NCBI RefSeq assembly: GCF_947504225.1
Contig: NZ_CANNGT010000009.1
Span: forward strand, 1 to 64,000
Length of the DNA stretch: 64,000 bases
Reading direction: 5' to 3'
From: Brumimicrobium ulvae
Lineage (GTDB): Bacteria; Bacteroidota; Bacteroidia; Flavobacteriales_D; Crocinitomicaceae
Under the pieces are notes generated by a model. That model did not search any database, was not told the origin of the DNA, and worked only from the letters and a program-made list of their open reading frames with translations. The translations under genes were made by a program, and so were the position numbers. Below, in pieces: positions 53,151 through 61,773 of the stretch. Each line of letters starts with the position of its first letter. The stretch's first letter is position 1.

Positions 53151-53408
53151 ATGAAACTAATGAAAAAGAGTGTAAGAACAGTATTGATGGCAACATTGGT
53201 AATCGGAATGTCTGCTGGATTAACAGCATGTGGTGAAACAGAAGCTGCTGAAGAAGTTGTAACTGAAGAGGTTGTGACTGAGGAAGAGGTTGTTGAAGAA
53301 GAAGTAATCGAAGAGGAAGTGGTAACAGAAGACACAACAGTTACTGCTGAAGGCGACGAAGCAGCAGTTGAAGAAGTTGTTGCTGAAGAAGTTGAAGCAC
53401 AAGCTTAA
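53151..53408 (+). CDS. Small acidic lipoprotein, tandem copy A
   Basis: An 85-residue lipoprotein of unknown function. The signal KKSVRTVLMATLVIGMSAGLTAC gives the lipidated Cys. The mature 60 residues are almost only Glu, Val, Ala and Thr in runs such as EEVVTEEVVTEEEVVEEEVI, so it should be an extended, strongly negative chain. The start may be the ATG at 53151 or at 53160; the second gives the same first residues as copy B. The first 25 codons are nearly identical to those of copy B. It has its own terminator. Confidence 0.72.
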   Translation: MKLMKKSVRTVLMATLVIGMSAGLTACGETEAAEEVVTEEVVTEEEVVEEEVIEEEVVTEDTTVTAEGDEAAVEEVVAEEVEAQA

Positions 53409-53430
53409 GATAAATTCTTTACGAATTAAG

Positions 53431-53459
53431 AACCACTTCTATTTAGAAGTGGTTTTTTT
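53431..53459 (+). terminator. Intrinsic terminator after acidic lipoprotein A
   Basis: AACCACTTCT pairs exactly with AGAAGTGGTT around an ATTT loop, followed by a T-run. It resembles the hairpin after copy B (AACCGCTTCT / AGGAGTGGTT). Confidence 0.92.
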
Positions 53460-53526
53460 ATACCTAAAGTTTTTTAACGTTGTATGAATTGATGAACCTA
53501 ATTCAATTATTTATAAAGAGTTATAG

Positions 53527-53534
53527 TATATTTA
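53527..53534 (+). promoter_or_regulatory. -7 box of acidic lipoprotein gene B
   Basis: TATATTTA, seven of eight bases of TAnnTTTG, 25 bases before the ATG at 53560. It is identical to the box before copy A; no -33 TTG is clear. Confidence 0.35.
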
Positions 53535-53559
53535 TACAAATTATTAAATCATAAGAAGA

Positions 53560-53745
53560 ATGAAAAAAAGTGTAAGAACAGTATTAATGGCGACATTAGT
53601 AATCGGAATGTCTGCTACATTTACAGCATGTACTGAAGCAGAAGCAACTGAAGAAGTGATTGAAGAAACAACAGAAGAGTCTGCTACTGACGAGCACCCT
53701 GCTGCAGAAGAACATCCAGCAGCAGAAGAGCACCCTTCTAACTAA
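53560..53745 (+). CDS. Small acidic lipoprotein, tandem copy B, with EEHPAA repeats
   Basis: A 61-residue lipoprotein whose first 25 codons match copy A (KKSVRTVLMATLVIGMSATFTAC). The short mature part begins with a Glu/Thr-rich stretch and ends in a DEHPAA/EEHPAA repeat (three units then EEHPSN). The regular Glu-Glu-His spacing could bind divalent metals, which is inference. Its sequence after the signal diverges fully from copy A, so only the signal and flanks were kept. The function is unknown. Confidence 0.7.
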   Translation: MKKSVRTVLMATLVIGMSATFTACTEAEATEEVIEETTEESATDEHPAAEEHPAAEEHPSN

Positions 53746-53766
53746 GTTTAGAAATAAATTGTGTGA

Positions 53767-53797
53767 AAACCGCTTCTGATAGGAGTGGTTTTTTTTT
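53767..53797. terminator. Bidirectional terminator between lipoprotein B and the transglutaminase gene
   Basis: AACCGCTTCT pairs with AGGAGTGGTT (two G-T pairs) around a three-base loop, with a run of T after it on the forward strand and GTTTTC on the reverse. It separates two convergent genes. Confidence 0.82.
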
Positions 53798-55166
53798 ATG
53801 TTTTTACCTTTCTTTCATAAGTAAAAGTCGTTTTTGGTCTAACGATAAATTCATCAATCTCCATAATAGGGTAAGCCATAAAATTAATATTCCCAGAAGC
53901 TGGTCCAGGATTAAAATTAAGATCTCTCCCATGAGAAAGCTCAATTCTATTGGCTCCATGGTGTCCAAAGTAGTACGTTGCTAGCGCAGTGTATTTGTTT
54001 GCTTCACTAATGTCTACAGGCCACCATTTTCCTTCCGCATAGAATTCAGCCCAACAATGGTAACCATCTATACCTCCTTCATTTCTATCTGAAGGGATTG
54101 AGGCACCAATTGCAAAACGAGCAGGTATGCCTACCGATCTTGCTAAGGCTATAAAGAAAGAATGAAATTCAGTACAGTTTCCACTTTGTGCGTCACATGC
54201 ATAAACCGCATCCCCAGTACCATAGGTTCCTGCCTTAATGTATTTGACGCTGTCAATAACATAATCGTAAAGTGCACGAGCTTTTATTAATGGATCATTT
54301 TTGGTTTTATTTCCAATGGCTGTTAATGCAATCTCCTTAAATCTATCGTCAACAGGGATTAGCGTATTCGATTTTAAATATTGCTCTAAACTCTCTCCGT
54401 CTTCTGCTGGATAAGGATTTTTCTCTAAGCGTTGAACACGGTATGCAATTGAAATCTCTTTATGGCTATGACTTTCATCTAACTCTAAATAAAGCGACTT
54501 GTTGTTGAATTGATCATCAGTTAAATACTGTTCTTTTGTCGGTACGTTTAATGATAGAATTTCAATGGTTTGGAAAGGGTCTGATTGAGCAATTGGAATC
54601 CAAACTCTACCTTCCCCATCAATTTCTGGTAGTTCAACAGTATAGTAAAACTCAAATTCATCTTCGCCCTCAACAACACCGAGTAAATCACCGCCCGCAT
54701 TCTCCATTGGAACCCTTTCCCATGTCTTGTCTTCTTTGTTTTGCCTCCAAGAATAAAAAGGCTTTCCGTTGAGCTTATGCACATTTGTACGTACAACATT
54801 CATGCTGTCTGCTGTTCCTTCAAGAAAGAAATCAACATCGTAAACGTCTCCTTTTTCATCGGCTAAATCTACGCATGCAAAGAAACTTCCCTGGCCTAAA
54901 TGCGACAAATATTCGGTATGTACCCTCACCAGCCTCAAATTCAAGTCCAGGGTGTCATCAACAATGTTAAATATCCCCCCTGATTTTTCAGTTGTTTCAG
55001 TGATATACTGACGAATTCCCTCTTCAATTTTCTCAATGGGAACCTTTTCTGTTTTGGCTTTTGGGATGGTCGTTTCAGGCTCTTTTTCTACTGAATTTTC
55101 TGCGTTACAACTAATAAAAATAAGGCTGTTTAGTAAAAAAACAATGAAGTAGGAAACAGTTTTCAT
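53796..55166 (-). CDS. Transglutaminase-like lipoprotein
   Basis: A 456-residue lipoprotein (YFIVFLLNSLIFISCNAEN, Cys20). The transglutaminase core (about 290-400) has the papain-like triad Cys331 (SGNCTEFHSFF), His370 (DGYHCWAEFY) and Asp385 (WWPVDIS). The N-terminal 250 residues form a beta-rich domain (FDTLDLNL-like strands; RVWIPIAQSDPFQ). Bacterial members mostly act as proteases or cross-linkers of cell-surface peptides; the substrate is unknown. It is a single-gene unit; a partial -7 box TACCTTTC lies upstream. Confidence 0.88.
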   Translation of the reverse strand: MKTVSYFIVFLLNSLIFISCNAENSVEKEPETTIPKAKTEKVPIEKIEEGIRQYITETTEKSGGIFNIVDDTLDLNLRLVRVHTEYLSHLGQGSFFACVDLADEKGDVYDVDFFLEGTADSMNVVRTNVHKLNGKPFYSWRQNKEDKTWERVPMENAGGDLLGVVEGEDEFEFYYTVELPEIDGEGRVWIPIAQSDPFQTIEILSLNVPTKEQYLTDDQFNNKSLYLELDESHSHKEISIAYRVQRLEKNPYPAEDGESLEQYLKSNTLIPVDDRFKEIALTAIGNKTKNDPLIKARALYDYVIDSVKYIKAGTYGTGDAVYACDAQSGNCTEFHSFFIALARSVGIPARFAIGASIPSDRNEGGIDGYHCWAEFYAEGKWWPVDISEANKYTALATYYFGHHGANRIELSHGRDLNFNPGPASGNINFMAYPIMEIDEFIVRPKTTFTYERKVKT

Positions 55167-55354
55167 GGGTATTTAATTTGAAAGGTAAATGTAAAGAAAA
55201 CTTATGGGTAGTTGGTTAAATTATCGCTTTCATTCTTGAATTTCAAAGCCTTTTGTTGAATGGAAGGGAATTCTTTACAAAGGAATGTTCCTGATTTATA
55301 ATTTTTTATCGCTTTGTAAGGCGTGTTTTACAAGTGGTGTTCTTATCTTTTTAG

Positions 55355-55362
55355 TACCTTTG
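55355..55362 (+). promoter_or_regulatory. -7 box four bases before the ABC-F ATG
   Basis: TACCTTTG is an exact TAnnTTTG match followed by CGCC and the ATG at 55367. It predicts a leaderless transcript. Confidence 0.5.
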
Positions 55363-55366
55363 CGCC

Positions 55367-57310
55367 ATGATTAATATCGAGAATTTAAGCTTTCACTTAC
55401 CACAAGGGTATTTATTTAAAGAAGTCAGTTTACAGATCAATGCTGGAGACAAAATTGGACTTGTAGGGAAAAACGGAGCGGGTAAATCAACATTGTTGCG
55501 TTTGCTGTCTGGAAAAGAACAGCCTACGGAGGGGAGAATTCATAAAGTAAAAGATGCTACAATTGGTTACTTGACCCAAGATATCGTTATCGATACCAAC
55601 CAAAGTGTATTTGATTATTTAGATTTTTCTAATGAGAACTTGAATAGAATTAGAACTCAAATCGATGATATTAATCACCAACTAACAACCCGAACGGATT
55701 ACGAAAGCGATTCATATTTGCAATTGCTAGACGATTTAAACTTTGCCAACGAACAATTTAATCTGTTTGAGGGGTATCAATGGGAAGAGAAAATCACTTC
55801 TACTTTACTCGGATTAGGATTTCAAGAAAGTGTTTTTACACAACCATTAAATCAATTTTCTGGAGGGTGGAAAATGAGGGCAGAGTTAGCAAGAATCTTG
55901 ATCAATAATCCTTCTGTGTTATTGCTGGATGAGCCAACAAACCACTTAGATATTATTTCCATTGGCTGGTTAGAAACCTATTTAAAACGTTTTGAAGGCG
56001 CTTTGATTACTATTTCGCATGACCGTTATTTCTTGGATAATGTAACCAAGAAAACACTGGAAATCACCAATAGTAAGATCTTAAATTTTCCCTATCCTTA
56101 TTCAATTTATAAAGAAAAGAGGGCAGAAGAGATTGAAGTGTTGATCAATGCTCAAAAACAGCAAGAAAAAGAAATCAAACGTACAGAAGAGTTGATTGAT
56201 AAGTTCCGTGCAAAAGCAAGTAAAGCTTCATTTGCACAGTCCTTAATGAAGAAGTTGGAAAGAACAGAACTCATCGAGGTGGAAACAGATGAGGTTTCGC
56301 AAATGAGAATAACCTTCCCATTAAGTGTTCAGCCTGGAAAGACCGTTTTGGAAATGGAGAATCTTGGTAAATCGTATGGCGACTTAAACTTATTTAAAAA
56401 TGTAAACCTAAGCGTTGGTCGAGGAGAGAAAATCGCTTTGCTGGGACCCAACGGTGTGGGGAAGTCAACATTGTTGAAACGAATAATGAAGACTGAAGAT
56501 GGTGAAGGAACGGTAACCTACGGTCACAATGTTGAAGTAACTTATTTTGCTCAGGACCAAGCGGATAAATTAGATCCAAAAATGACCGTCCTCGAAACTG
56601 TTGATTCAGTCGCAAAAGGAGAAATTAGAAAACAATTGCGTTCTATTTTAGGAGCATTTTTGTTTAGCGGTGAGGATGTTGACAAACAAGTTGGGATCTT
56701 ATCAGGTGGTGAACGGACCCGATTGGCACTTTGTCAGTTGTTGTTGAGTCCTTCAAACGTTTTAATTTTGGATGAGCCGACCAACCACCTTGATATTCAA
56801 AGCAAGGCCGTGTTAAAACAAGCTTTAAAACAATACGAAGGAACTTTTATTATTGTTTCTCACGACCGTGAATTCTTGGAAGGATTGACCAATCGAATTT
56901 GGGACATAGAAAACAAGAACTTAAAAATTCACCATTATACAGTTCAAGAATATTTAAGAAAAAAATCTGACGCATTCGAGCAGGCACAACAACTAGGTAA
57001 AAGCAATAAAAAGAAGGTTGCAGAAGAGGTTAAAGTAGAAGAAGAAAAGAAGTCAGAACTTTCATACGAAGAAGAAAAAGCTCAAAAGAAAGAAACCAAT
57101 CGATTGAAAAATGCTATTCGAAAAGCAGAACAACGCATAGAGCAACTTGAAAAAGACATCGCTAAAATGGATAAAGAGATTGCAAGCCTTGACTATACAG
57201 ATGAGGAAAATGCAGCTAAGACCTTAAAGGAATACGATGCACTCAAAACCGAATTAGATGAGGTGATGGAGTCGTGGGAAGAAAACACAATGGCTTTAGA
57301 TGAATTGTAA
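55367..57310 (+). CDS. ABC-F family ATPase (ribosome-associated)
   Basis: A 647-residue soluble protein with two ABC domains and no membrane part. The first domain has Walker A GKNGAGKST (34-42), signature FSGGWKMRAELARIL and Walker B LLLDEPTNHLD; the second has GPNGVGKST (about 360), LSGGERTRLALCQ and LILDEPTNHLD. The linker (AEEIEVLINAQKQQEKEIKR, KASKASFAQSLMKKLERTEL) is the P-site tRNA interaction motif of ABC-F proteins. A C-terminal coiled coil (about 560-640) is present. Such proteins rescue stalled ribosomes or give antibiotic resistance; this one looks like the housekeeping YdiF/Uup type. Confidence 0.95.
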   Translation: MINIENLSFHLPQGYLFKEVSLQINAGDKIGLVGKNGAGKSTLLRLLSGKEQPTEGRIHKVKDATIGYLTQDIVIDTNQSVFDYLDFSNENLNRIRTQIDDINHQLTTRTDYESDSYLQLLDDLNFANEQFNLFEGYQWEEKITSTLLGLGFQESVFTQPLNQFSGGWKMRAELARILINNPSVLLLDEPTNHLDIISIGWLETYLKRFEGALITISHDRYFLDNVTKKTLEITNSKILNFPYPYSIYKEKRAEEIEVLINAQKQQEKEIKRTEELIDKFRAKASKASFAQSLMKKLERTELIEVETDEVSQMRITFPLSVQPGKTVLEMENLGKSYGDLNLFKNVNLSVGRGEKIALLGPNGVGKSTLLKRIMKTEDGEGTVTYGHNVEVTYFAQDQADKLDPKMTVLETVDSVAKGEIRKQLRSILGAFLFSGEDVDKQVGILSGGERTRLALCQLLLSPSNVLILDEPTNHLDIQSKAVLKQALKQYEGTFIIVSHDREFLEGLTNRIWDIENKNLKIHHYTVQEYLRKKSDAFEQAQQLGKSNKKKVAEEVKVEEEKKSELSYEEEKAQKKETNRLKNAIRKAEQRIEQLEKDIAKMDKEIASLDYTDEENAAKTLKEYDALKTELDEVMESWEENTMALDEL

Positions 57311-57346
57311 GAATCCAACTTTTTCGATTGAACTATTGTAAATTAT

Positions 57347-57373
57347 AAAGGGTAGATCGAATCTACCCTTTTT
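57347..57373. terminator. Bidirectional terminator between the ABC-F and lipoprotein genes
   Basis: AAAGGGTAGAT pairs exactly with ATCTACCCTTT around a CGA loop, with T-rich sequence on both outer sides. It lies between two convergent genes. Confidence 0.92.
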
Positions 57374-57399
57374 CATTGTATTTAGATACTGGTAATATT

Positions 57400-58041
57400 T
57401 TAACTTACCGTCATCACCGCATGTTCAAAGTTCATTTTAATAGCTCCTTTCCCGTGCTTTTTCGCACCGTCTTTGGCTTTGAAAGTTCCTTCAATTTTAA
57501 GTTCTAAAGTTCCAAGTCTTGGAGAGAAACTTATAATTTCAACCACTCCATCCTGTAAAGAATATTCCTTTTCACCTGATATTACAGTCATTTTTACTGA
57601 ATTCATAGACTTTCCAGTTGGATCAGCTTTATATTCGCCTTTGTGTTGAGTAACAATGTCAGTTTTCTTAAAAGTAAGATGAACATCTTCATTAAACGCA
57701 CTTTTAATAAAGGCATTTATGCGTTCAGTAGTAAAGGTCAAGACATTTTTCTTACGTTCAAACAATTTAAATTTAATTGAATCTCCTTCAATAATTAAAG
57801 ATACATTTCCCATGCTGTAGAAGTCAGAACCTTGACTTTTTCTTTTAATTTTCGGCTCATCACCGTCAACGACTTTTAAGTATTCACCGTTCCACTTGGC
57901 TTCTGGAAGATCATCTGCTTTTTCTGCTGCTGTTGTCACCTCTTCCTTTTGAGAAGCGACATTTTCTCCCTCAATTTTTTGTTCAGATGTACATGAAGAG
58001 ATAAAAAATATACCACTAATTAAAAAAGCTATTTTTTTCAT
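57400..58041 (-). CDS. Lipoprotein of unknown function
   Basis: A 213-residue lipoprotein (KKIAFLISGIFFISSC, lipidated Cys17). The mature domain (about 45-213) is beta-rich: MGNVSLIIEGDSIKFKLFER, VLTFTTERINAFIKSAFNED, MNSVKMTVISGEKEYSLQD, and a last strand KGAIKMNFEHAVMTVS. It does not match a family I know. Its ATG overlaps the stop of the DEAD-box helicase gene by 4 bases, so they are co-transcribed although the helicase is cytoplasmic. Nothing in the sequence points to a shared function. Confidence 0.75.
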   Translation of the reverse strand: MKKIAFLISGIFFISSCTSEQKIEGENVASQKEEVTTAAEKADDLPEAKWNGEYLKVVDGDEPKIKRKSQGSDFYSMGNVSLIIEGDSIKFKLFERKKNVLTFTTERINAFIKSAFNEDVHLTFKKTDIVTQHKGEYKADPTGKSMNSVKMTVISGEKEYSLQDGVVEIISFSPRLGTLELKIEGTFKAKDGAKKHGKGAIKMNFEHAVMTVS

Positions 58042-59291
58042 TTTTGAGTTTTATTGTTCTTTTTACTATTTGGTTGGTTTGATTTTGGCTTCTTTTTATT
58101 CCACTTTTTTTTGTGTTTACCACCCGGCTTAGACTTTGATTTCTCCCTCCACTCTGGAGCTGGCCCAAGTTCTTCTGGTAAAGGCGAAACAGGGATTTTT
58201 GAGCCAATCAACTTCTGAATTTTAGAAAGCTTTGACATGTCCTTCGGATTAATCAAAGAAGTTGCTTCTCCTTTAGTATTTGCACGCGCAGTTCTTCCAA
58301 CTCTATGAACATAATCTTCAGCATCTCTTGGCACATCATAATTAATGACCATATTGATTTCCTTAATGTCGATTCCACGACTCATTACGTCTGTAGCAAC
58401 AAGTAAAGAAATTCTACCCGATTTAAATCCACGCAATACCTCTTCACGTTCTTCTTGTTCTAAGTTTGAAGAAATTCCACTGGCTTTAAAACCATTCTTC
58501 TTCAAATACCTTACAATGGTACCTACCTTTTCTTTTGTAGAAGAGAAAATGATGATGCGTTTGTAATCTTTTCTTTCATCTAAAATGTGCTTTAAAAGTG
58601 GATTCTTTTGCTCGTCAAATGCTAAATAAACAGATTGTTTAACACCTTCGGCAGGTTTTGAAAGTGCCAAATTAATTTCTACAGGGTCCTTTAAAAGTGT
58701 ACGTGCAAATTTTCTTATTTCTGGTGCCATTGTAGCACTAAACATTAAGTTTTGTCGTTTTTTTGGCAGTTTTTTGAAAATCATGGTCAAATCATCAATG
58801 AATCCCATGTCCAACATTCGGTCGGCTTCATCTAAAATTAAGTGTTCTAAGCCCGAAAAATCTGTATACCCCATTTTTAGATGAGACAATAACTTTCCCG
58901 GTGTGGCAACAATAATATTTGTTCCGCTTACTAAGGCATCTTTCTGTTCAGACCAGTCTTTTCCATCACCACCACCATAAATAGCTTTTGAACTGACAGA
59001 AACGAAATAGGAAAGACCTTGAATCTGTTGTTCAATTTGAACTGCTAATTCACGTGTTGGCACGATGATTAATGTATTTATTTTCTCTGTTGGGTTTTGT
59101 GCTATTTTATGAAGAATAGGTAACACAAAAGCTCCTGTTTTTCCGGTTCCTGTTTGGGCACAACCAATTATATCCCGGCCCTTAATGATTTCAGGGATGG
59201 CTTGTTCTTGAATTGGGGTGGCATTTTCAAACCCCATGTACCCAATTGCTTCTAATAGTTGATCGTCTAATCCGAGCGCTGTAAATTTCAT
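58038..59291 (-). CDS. DEAD-box RNA helicase (RhlE-like)
   Basis: A 417-residue RNA helicase. The Q motif and Walker A AQTGTGKT (45-52) are followed by PTRELAVQI, VATPGKLLSHL, LILDEADRMLDMGF (DEAD box), MFSATM (SAT) and HRVGRTAR. The basic C-terminal tail (KKKWNKKKPKSNQPNSKKNN) probably binds RNA. The short, tail-only C-terminus fits RhlE rather than DeaD, which has an extra RNA-recognition domain. It is the first gene of a pair with the following lipoprotein. A -7 box stands four bases before its ATG. Confidence 0.95.
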   Translation of the reverse strand: MKFTALGLDDQLLEAIGYMGFENATPIQEQAIPEIIKGRDIIGCAQTGTGKTGAFVLPILHKIAQNPTEKINTLIIVPTRELAVQIEQQIQGLSYFVSVSSKAIYGGGDGKDWSEQKDALVSGTNIIVATPGKLLSHLKMGYTDFSGLEHLILDEADRMLDMGFIDDLTMIFKKLPKKRQNLMFSATMAPEIRKFARTLLKDPVEINLALSKPAEGVKQSVYLAFDEQKNPLLKHILDERKDYKRIIIFSSTKEKVGTIVRYLKKNGFKASGISSNLEQEEREEVLRGFKSGRISLLVATDVMSRGIDIKEINMVINYDVPRDAEDYVHRVGRTARANTKGEATSLINPKDMSKLSKIQKLIGSKIPVSPLPEELGPAPEWREKSKSKPGGKHKKKWNKKKPKSNQPNSKKNNKTQK

Positions 59292-59295
59292 GCTA

Positions 59296-59303
59296 TAAAG
59301 TTA
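59296..59303 (-). promoter_or_regulatory. -7-like box four bases before the DEAD-box helicase ATG
   Basis: On the reverse strand this is TAACTTTA (seven of eight consensus bases) then TAGC and the ATG at 59291, the same spacing as at bioY and the ABC-F gene. Confidence 0.4.
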
Positions 59304-59454
59304 CGAATTTCTTATAGATTTGCTTTCACTTTCACTTGTCATTATATAGGAGAATGAATTGGAAGGATAGAATTGAACAATCATAGCAGATGTTTTCCTT
59401 ATATTTAAACCGAAAATTCAAATATTTTTGAAATTTAAGCGTTAAAAGTTCACC

Positions 59455-61773
59455 ATGAGAAAAATCGGAACACTATTTATTGCCTTGTCTTTGTCCATCA
59501 TTGGATACGCTCAAATTGGTATGGGAGAATGGAGAATGCATATATCCCCGTATTCAGCTATTGATGCAGTGAAAGGAAAAGATGCGGTTTATGCAATAAT
59601 GGAGAATGGTTTGTTAGAACATGATTTAGATGCTGGAGAACAATCTATATGGACCGTGGCTAACTACCTTTCTGATGTTTCACCTTCTGCAATTGCTTAC
59701 GACGAAGGTTCTGCAAACCTTCTTGTTGGGTATGAAAATGGAAATTTAGACTTGATCAAAAATAATTCAGTTTATAATCTTCCAGCAATTGTACAATCTA
59801 CAGTAAACGGAATTAAAAAGATCAATAAAATTGTGGTTAACGGTGGAAGTGCCTATTTGGCCACTGGAGTTGGAGTTGTTGTAGTAAACTTAAACAAAAG
59901 AGAAATTCGAGATACCTACCATCCTTCTAGTTCGGAAGAAGAGTTCTTAGACATTGCGTTTTATCAAGACAGTATTTATGTCTTAACAGCTTCAAATATA
60001 TATGTGAGCAGTGCAGATAATTCTTTTTTAGCTGATCCAGGACAATGGAATGTCCTTCAAAACATAGCTGATTATACAGCGTTTGGTGCTTATGAAAACA
60101 TAGAGGTTTTTAATAACGAGTTGTTCCTCTCTTATAATGATGATGCCTACGAAGTTGATACACTCTTTAAACTCGTTAATAATTCACCAGAAGTTTTCTT
60201 GGACAATATTGAAATTAGAGGTTTAAGAGCAAATGAAAATAAATTCTTGGTGTCTGTTATGGGTTCTGTATTGAGCTATGATAATGCATTCGTTTTAGAA
60301 GAAAATGTGTTTCAATATCAAGGAATTGGTTTCCCTAGTCCAAAAAATGCAATCTTTGTCAATGGAGATTATTTCATTGCCGACGAAAGATGGGGTCTAG
60401 TGAAGGCCAGGAATGCTTTTATGGCACAAAGACTTAGTTTTGAAGGTCCACGCTTCAATGATGCTTTTAGAGCTAAATGGGTAAAGAATAAACTGTCCAT
60501 TGCTACAGGTGGTTTTAGCGGTAAAAGTCCTTCTTTTAGCTTGAAAGGTGGAGCAACTATGTTAGAAGGAGAGTGGAGTTCAACGGTTATTTATGATGAC
60601 CCAAAGATTGCCAACAGTGATTCATGGGACTTTATATGTACTGCTATAAACCCAACAGACCCTGATGAGGTAGCCTACGGAAGTTATGCCGGTGTTCCTT
60701 TGGTAATTACCAAAAATGGTGTTGTGAGCGATACATTTGTTTTTACTAACAGTTTGATTGAAGAAACAGGTAATGTAGGTTGGGGTTACATTTCCGATTT
60801 GGAATATGATGATCAAGGTAACCTTTGGGTAGCCAACGCCAACGCCAACAGACCTTTGAAAGTACGAAGTAAGGAGGGTGTTTGGTATGATTTTGAAACA
60901 GGAACCTCACCTAAGAATAAAATAACCAAAAGGTTGGTTATTGATGGGAATGACACCAAATGGATGAGTGTTGGTGGAGCTGGAATCGTTGCTTTTAATC
61001 ATGGAGAAAGTATTTCCGATGCTGGTGATGATCGCTATAGAATTTTGAATACGGGTGTAAATAGTGGTGATTTGCCTTCTTCAGATATTGAGGCTATTGC
61101 GGTAGATTTCGATAATAATATTTGGGTGGGAACGCCGGAAGGAATGCGTGTTTTGTATAATTCTAGCAATGTGTTTGATGCCTCGGCAGGTCAGTATAAC
61201 TTTCAAAAACTACTGATTGAGTTTGGAGAAAACGTTGAAATTGTTCTTGGTACAACTCATATTACTTCTATTGAAATCGATGGAGCCAATAGAAAGTGGA
61301 TTGGTACTGCTAGTTCTGGAGTGTTTTTACTTTCTCCTGACGGCCTAGAAGTGGTGCGTAATTTTACTGCTGAAAATAGTCCGTTGTTGAGCAACTCTAT
61401 TTTAGATATAGCCATTGACCATAACAATGGTGAGGTATACTTTATTACTGAATCTGGATTGATTTCTTATCGTTCTGATGCCTCGCAAGGTGATCTAGAA
61501 TATACCAATGTTATCGTTTTTCCAAATCCTGTTAAACCTGATTATCATGGCCCAATTACCATACAAGGTATTGCTTATGATTCAGATGTGAAAATTACGG
61601 ATGTTTCTGGAAAACTGGTCTATAGAACACACTCAAATGGTGGGACAGCAACATGGAATGGAAAAACAATGGATGGTCAACGCGCAGCCACAGGGGTTTA
61701 TCTGATTTGGACAAGTGTAGATGATCCCGACTTTAAAGGTAGAAAAGTTGGAAAAGTGGTTTTGATAAACTGA
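59455..61773 (+). CDS. porZ: PorZ-like T9SS protein (two-component-regulator-propeller plus sorting tail)
   Basis: A 772-residue secreted protein (signal KIGTLFIALSLSIIGYAQ). PorZ is a surface component of the T9SS attachment complex that supplies anionic lipopolysaccharide to the sortase. The start of the mature protein, GMGEWRMHISPYSAIDAVKG, is the characteristic PorZ opening. Two propellers fill about 20-660, with propeller units such as NNIWVGTPEGMRVLYN and RKWIGTASSGVFLLSPDG. The end is a type-A sorting domain with VIVFPNPVKPDYHGPITI, ITDVSGKLVYRTHS and AATGVYLIW. Its stop codon shares one base with the recO ATG. Confidence 0.85.
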   Translation: MRKIGTLFIALSLSIIGYAQIGMGEWRMHISPYSAIDAVKGKDAVYAIMENGLLEHDLDAGEQSIWTVANYLSDVSPSAIAYDEGSANLLVGYENGNLDLIKNNSVYNLPAIVQSTVNGIKKINKIVVNGGSAYLATGVGVVVVNLNKREIRDTYHPSSSEEEFLDIAFYQDSIYVLTASNIYVSSADNSFLADPGQWNVLQNIADYTAFGAYENIEVFNNELFLSYNDDAYEVDTLFKLVNNSPEVFLDNIEIRGLRANENKFLVSVMGSVLSYDNAFVLEENVFQYQGIGFPSPKNAIFVNGDYFIADERWGLVKARNAFMAQRLSFEGPRFNDAFRAKWVKNKLSIATGGFSGKSPSFSLKGGATMLEGEWSSTVIYDDPKIANSDSWDFICTAINPTDPDEVAYGSYAGVPLVITKNGVVSDTFVFTNSLIEETGNVGWGYISDLEYDDQGNLWVANANANRPLKVRSKEGVWYDFETGTSPKNKITKRLVIDGNDTKWMSVGGAGIVAFNHGESISDAGDDRYRILNTGVNSGDLPSSDIEAIAVDFDNNIWVGTPEGMRVLYNSSNVFDASAGQYNFQKLLIEFGENVEIVLGTTHITSIEIDGANRKWIGTASSGVFLLSPDGLEVVRNFTAENSPLLSNSILDIAIDHNNGEVYFITESGLISYRSDASQGDLEYTNVIVFPNPVKPDYHGPITIQGIAYDSDVKITDVSGKLVYRTHSNGGTATWNGKTMDGQRAATGVYLIWTSVDDPDFKGRKVGKVVLIN

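Noticed and set aside
53132..53402. Several open frames on the reverse strand opposite acidic lipoprotein A
   Set aside because: They are Ser/Thr- or Leu/Gln-rich shadows of the Glu/Val codon repeats of the real forward gene.
55367..57310. The ABC-F protein as an antibiotic-resistance determinant
   Set aside because: There are no mobile elements or resistance neighbours and the interdomain linker looks like the housekeeping type.
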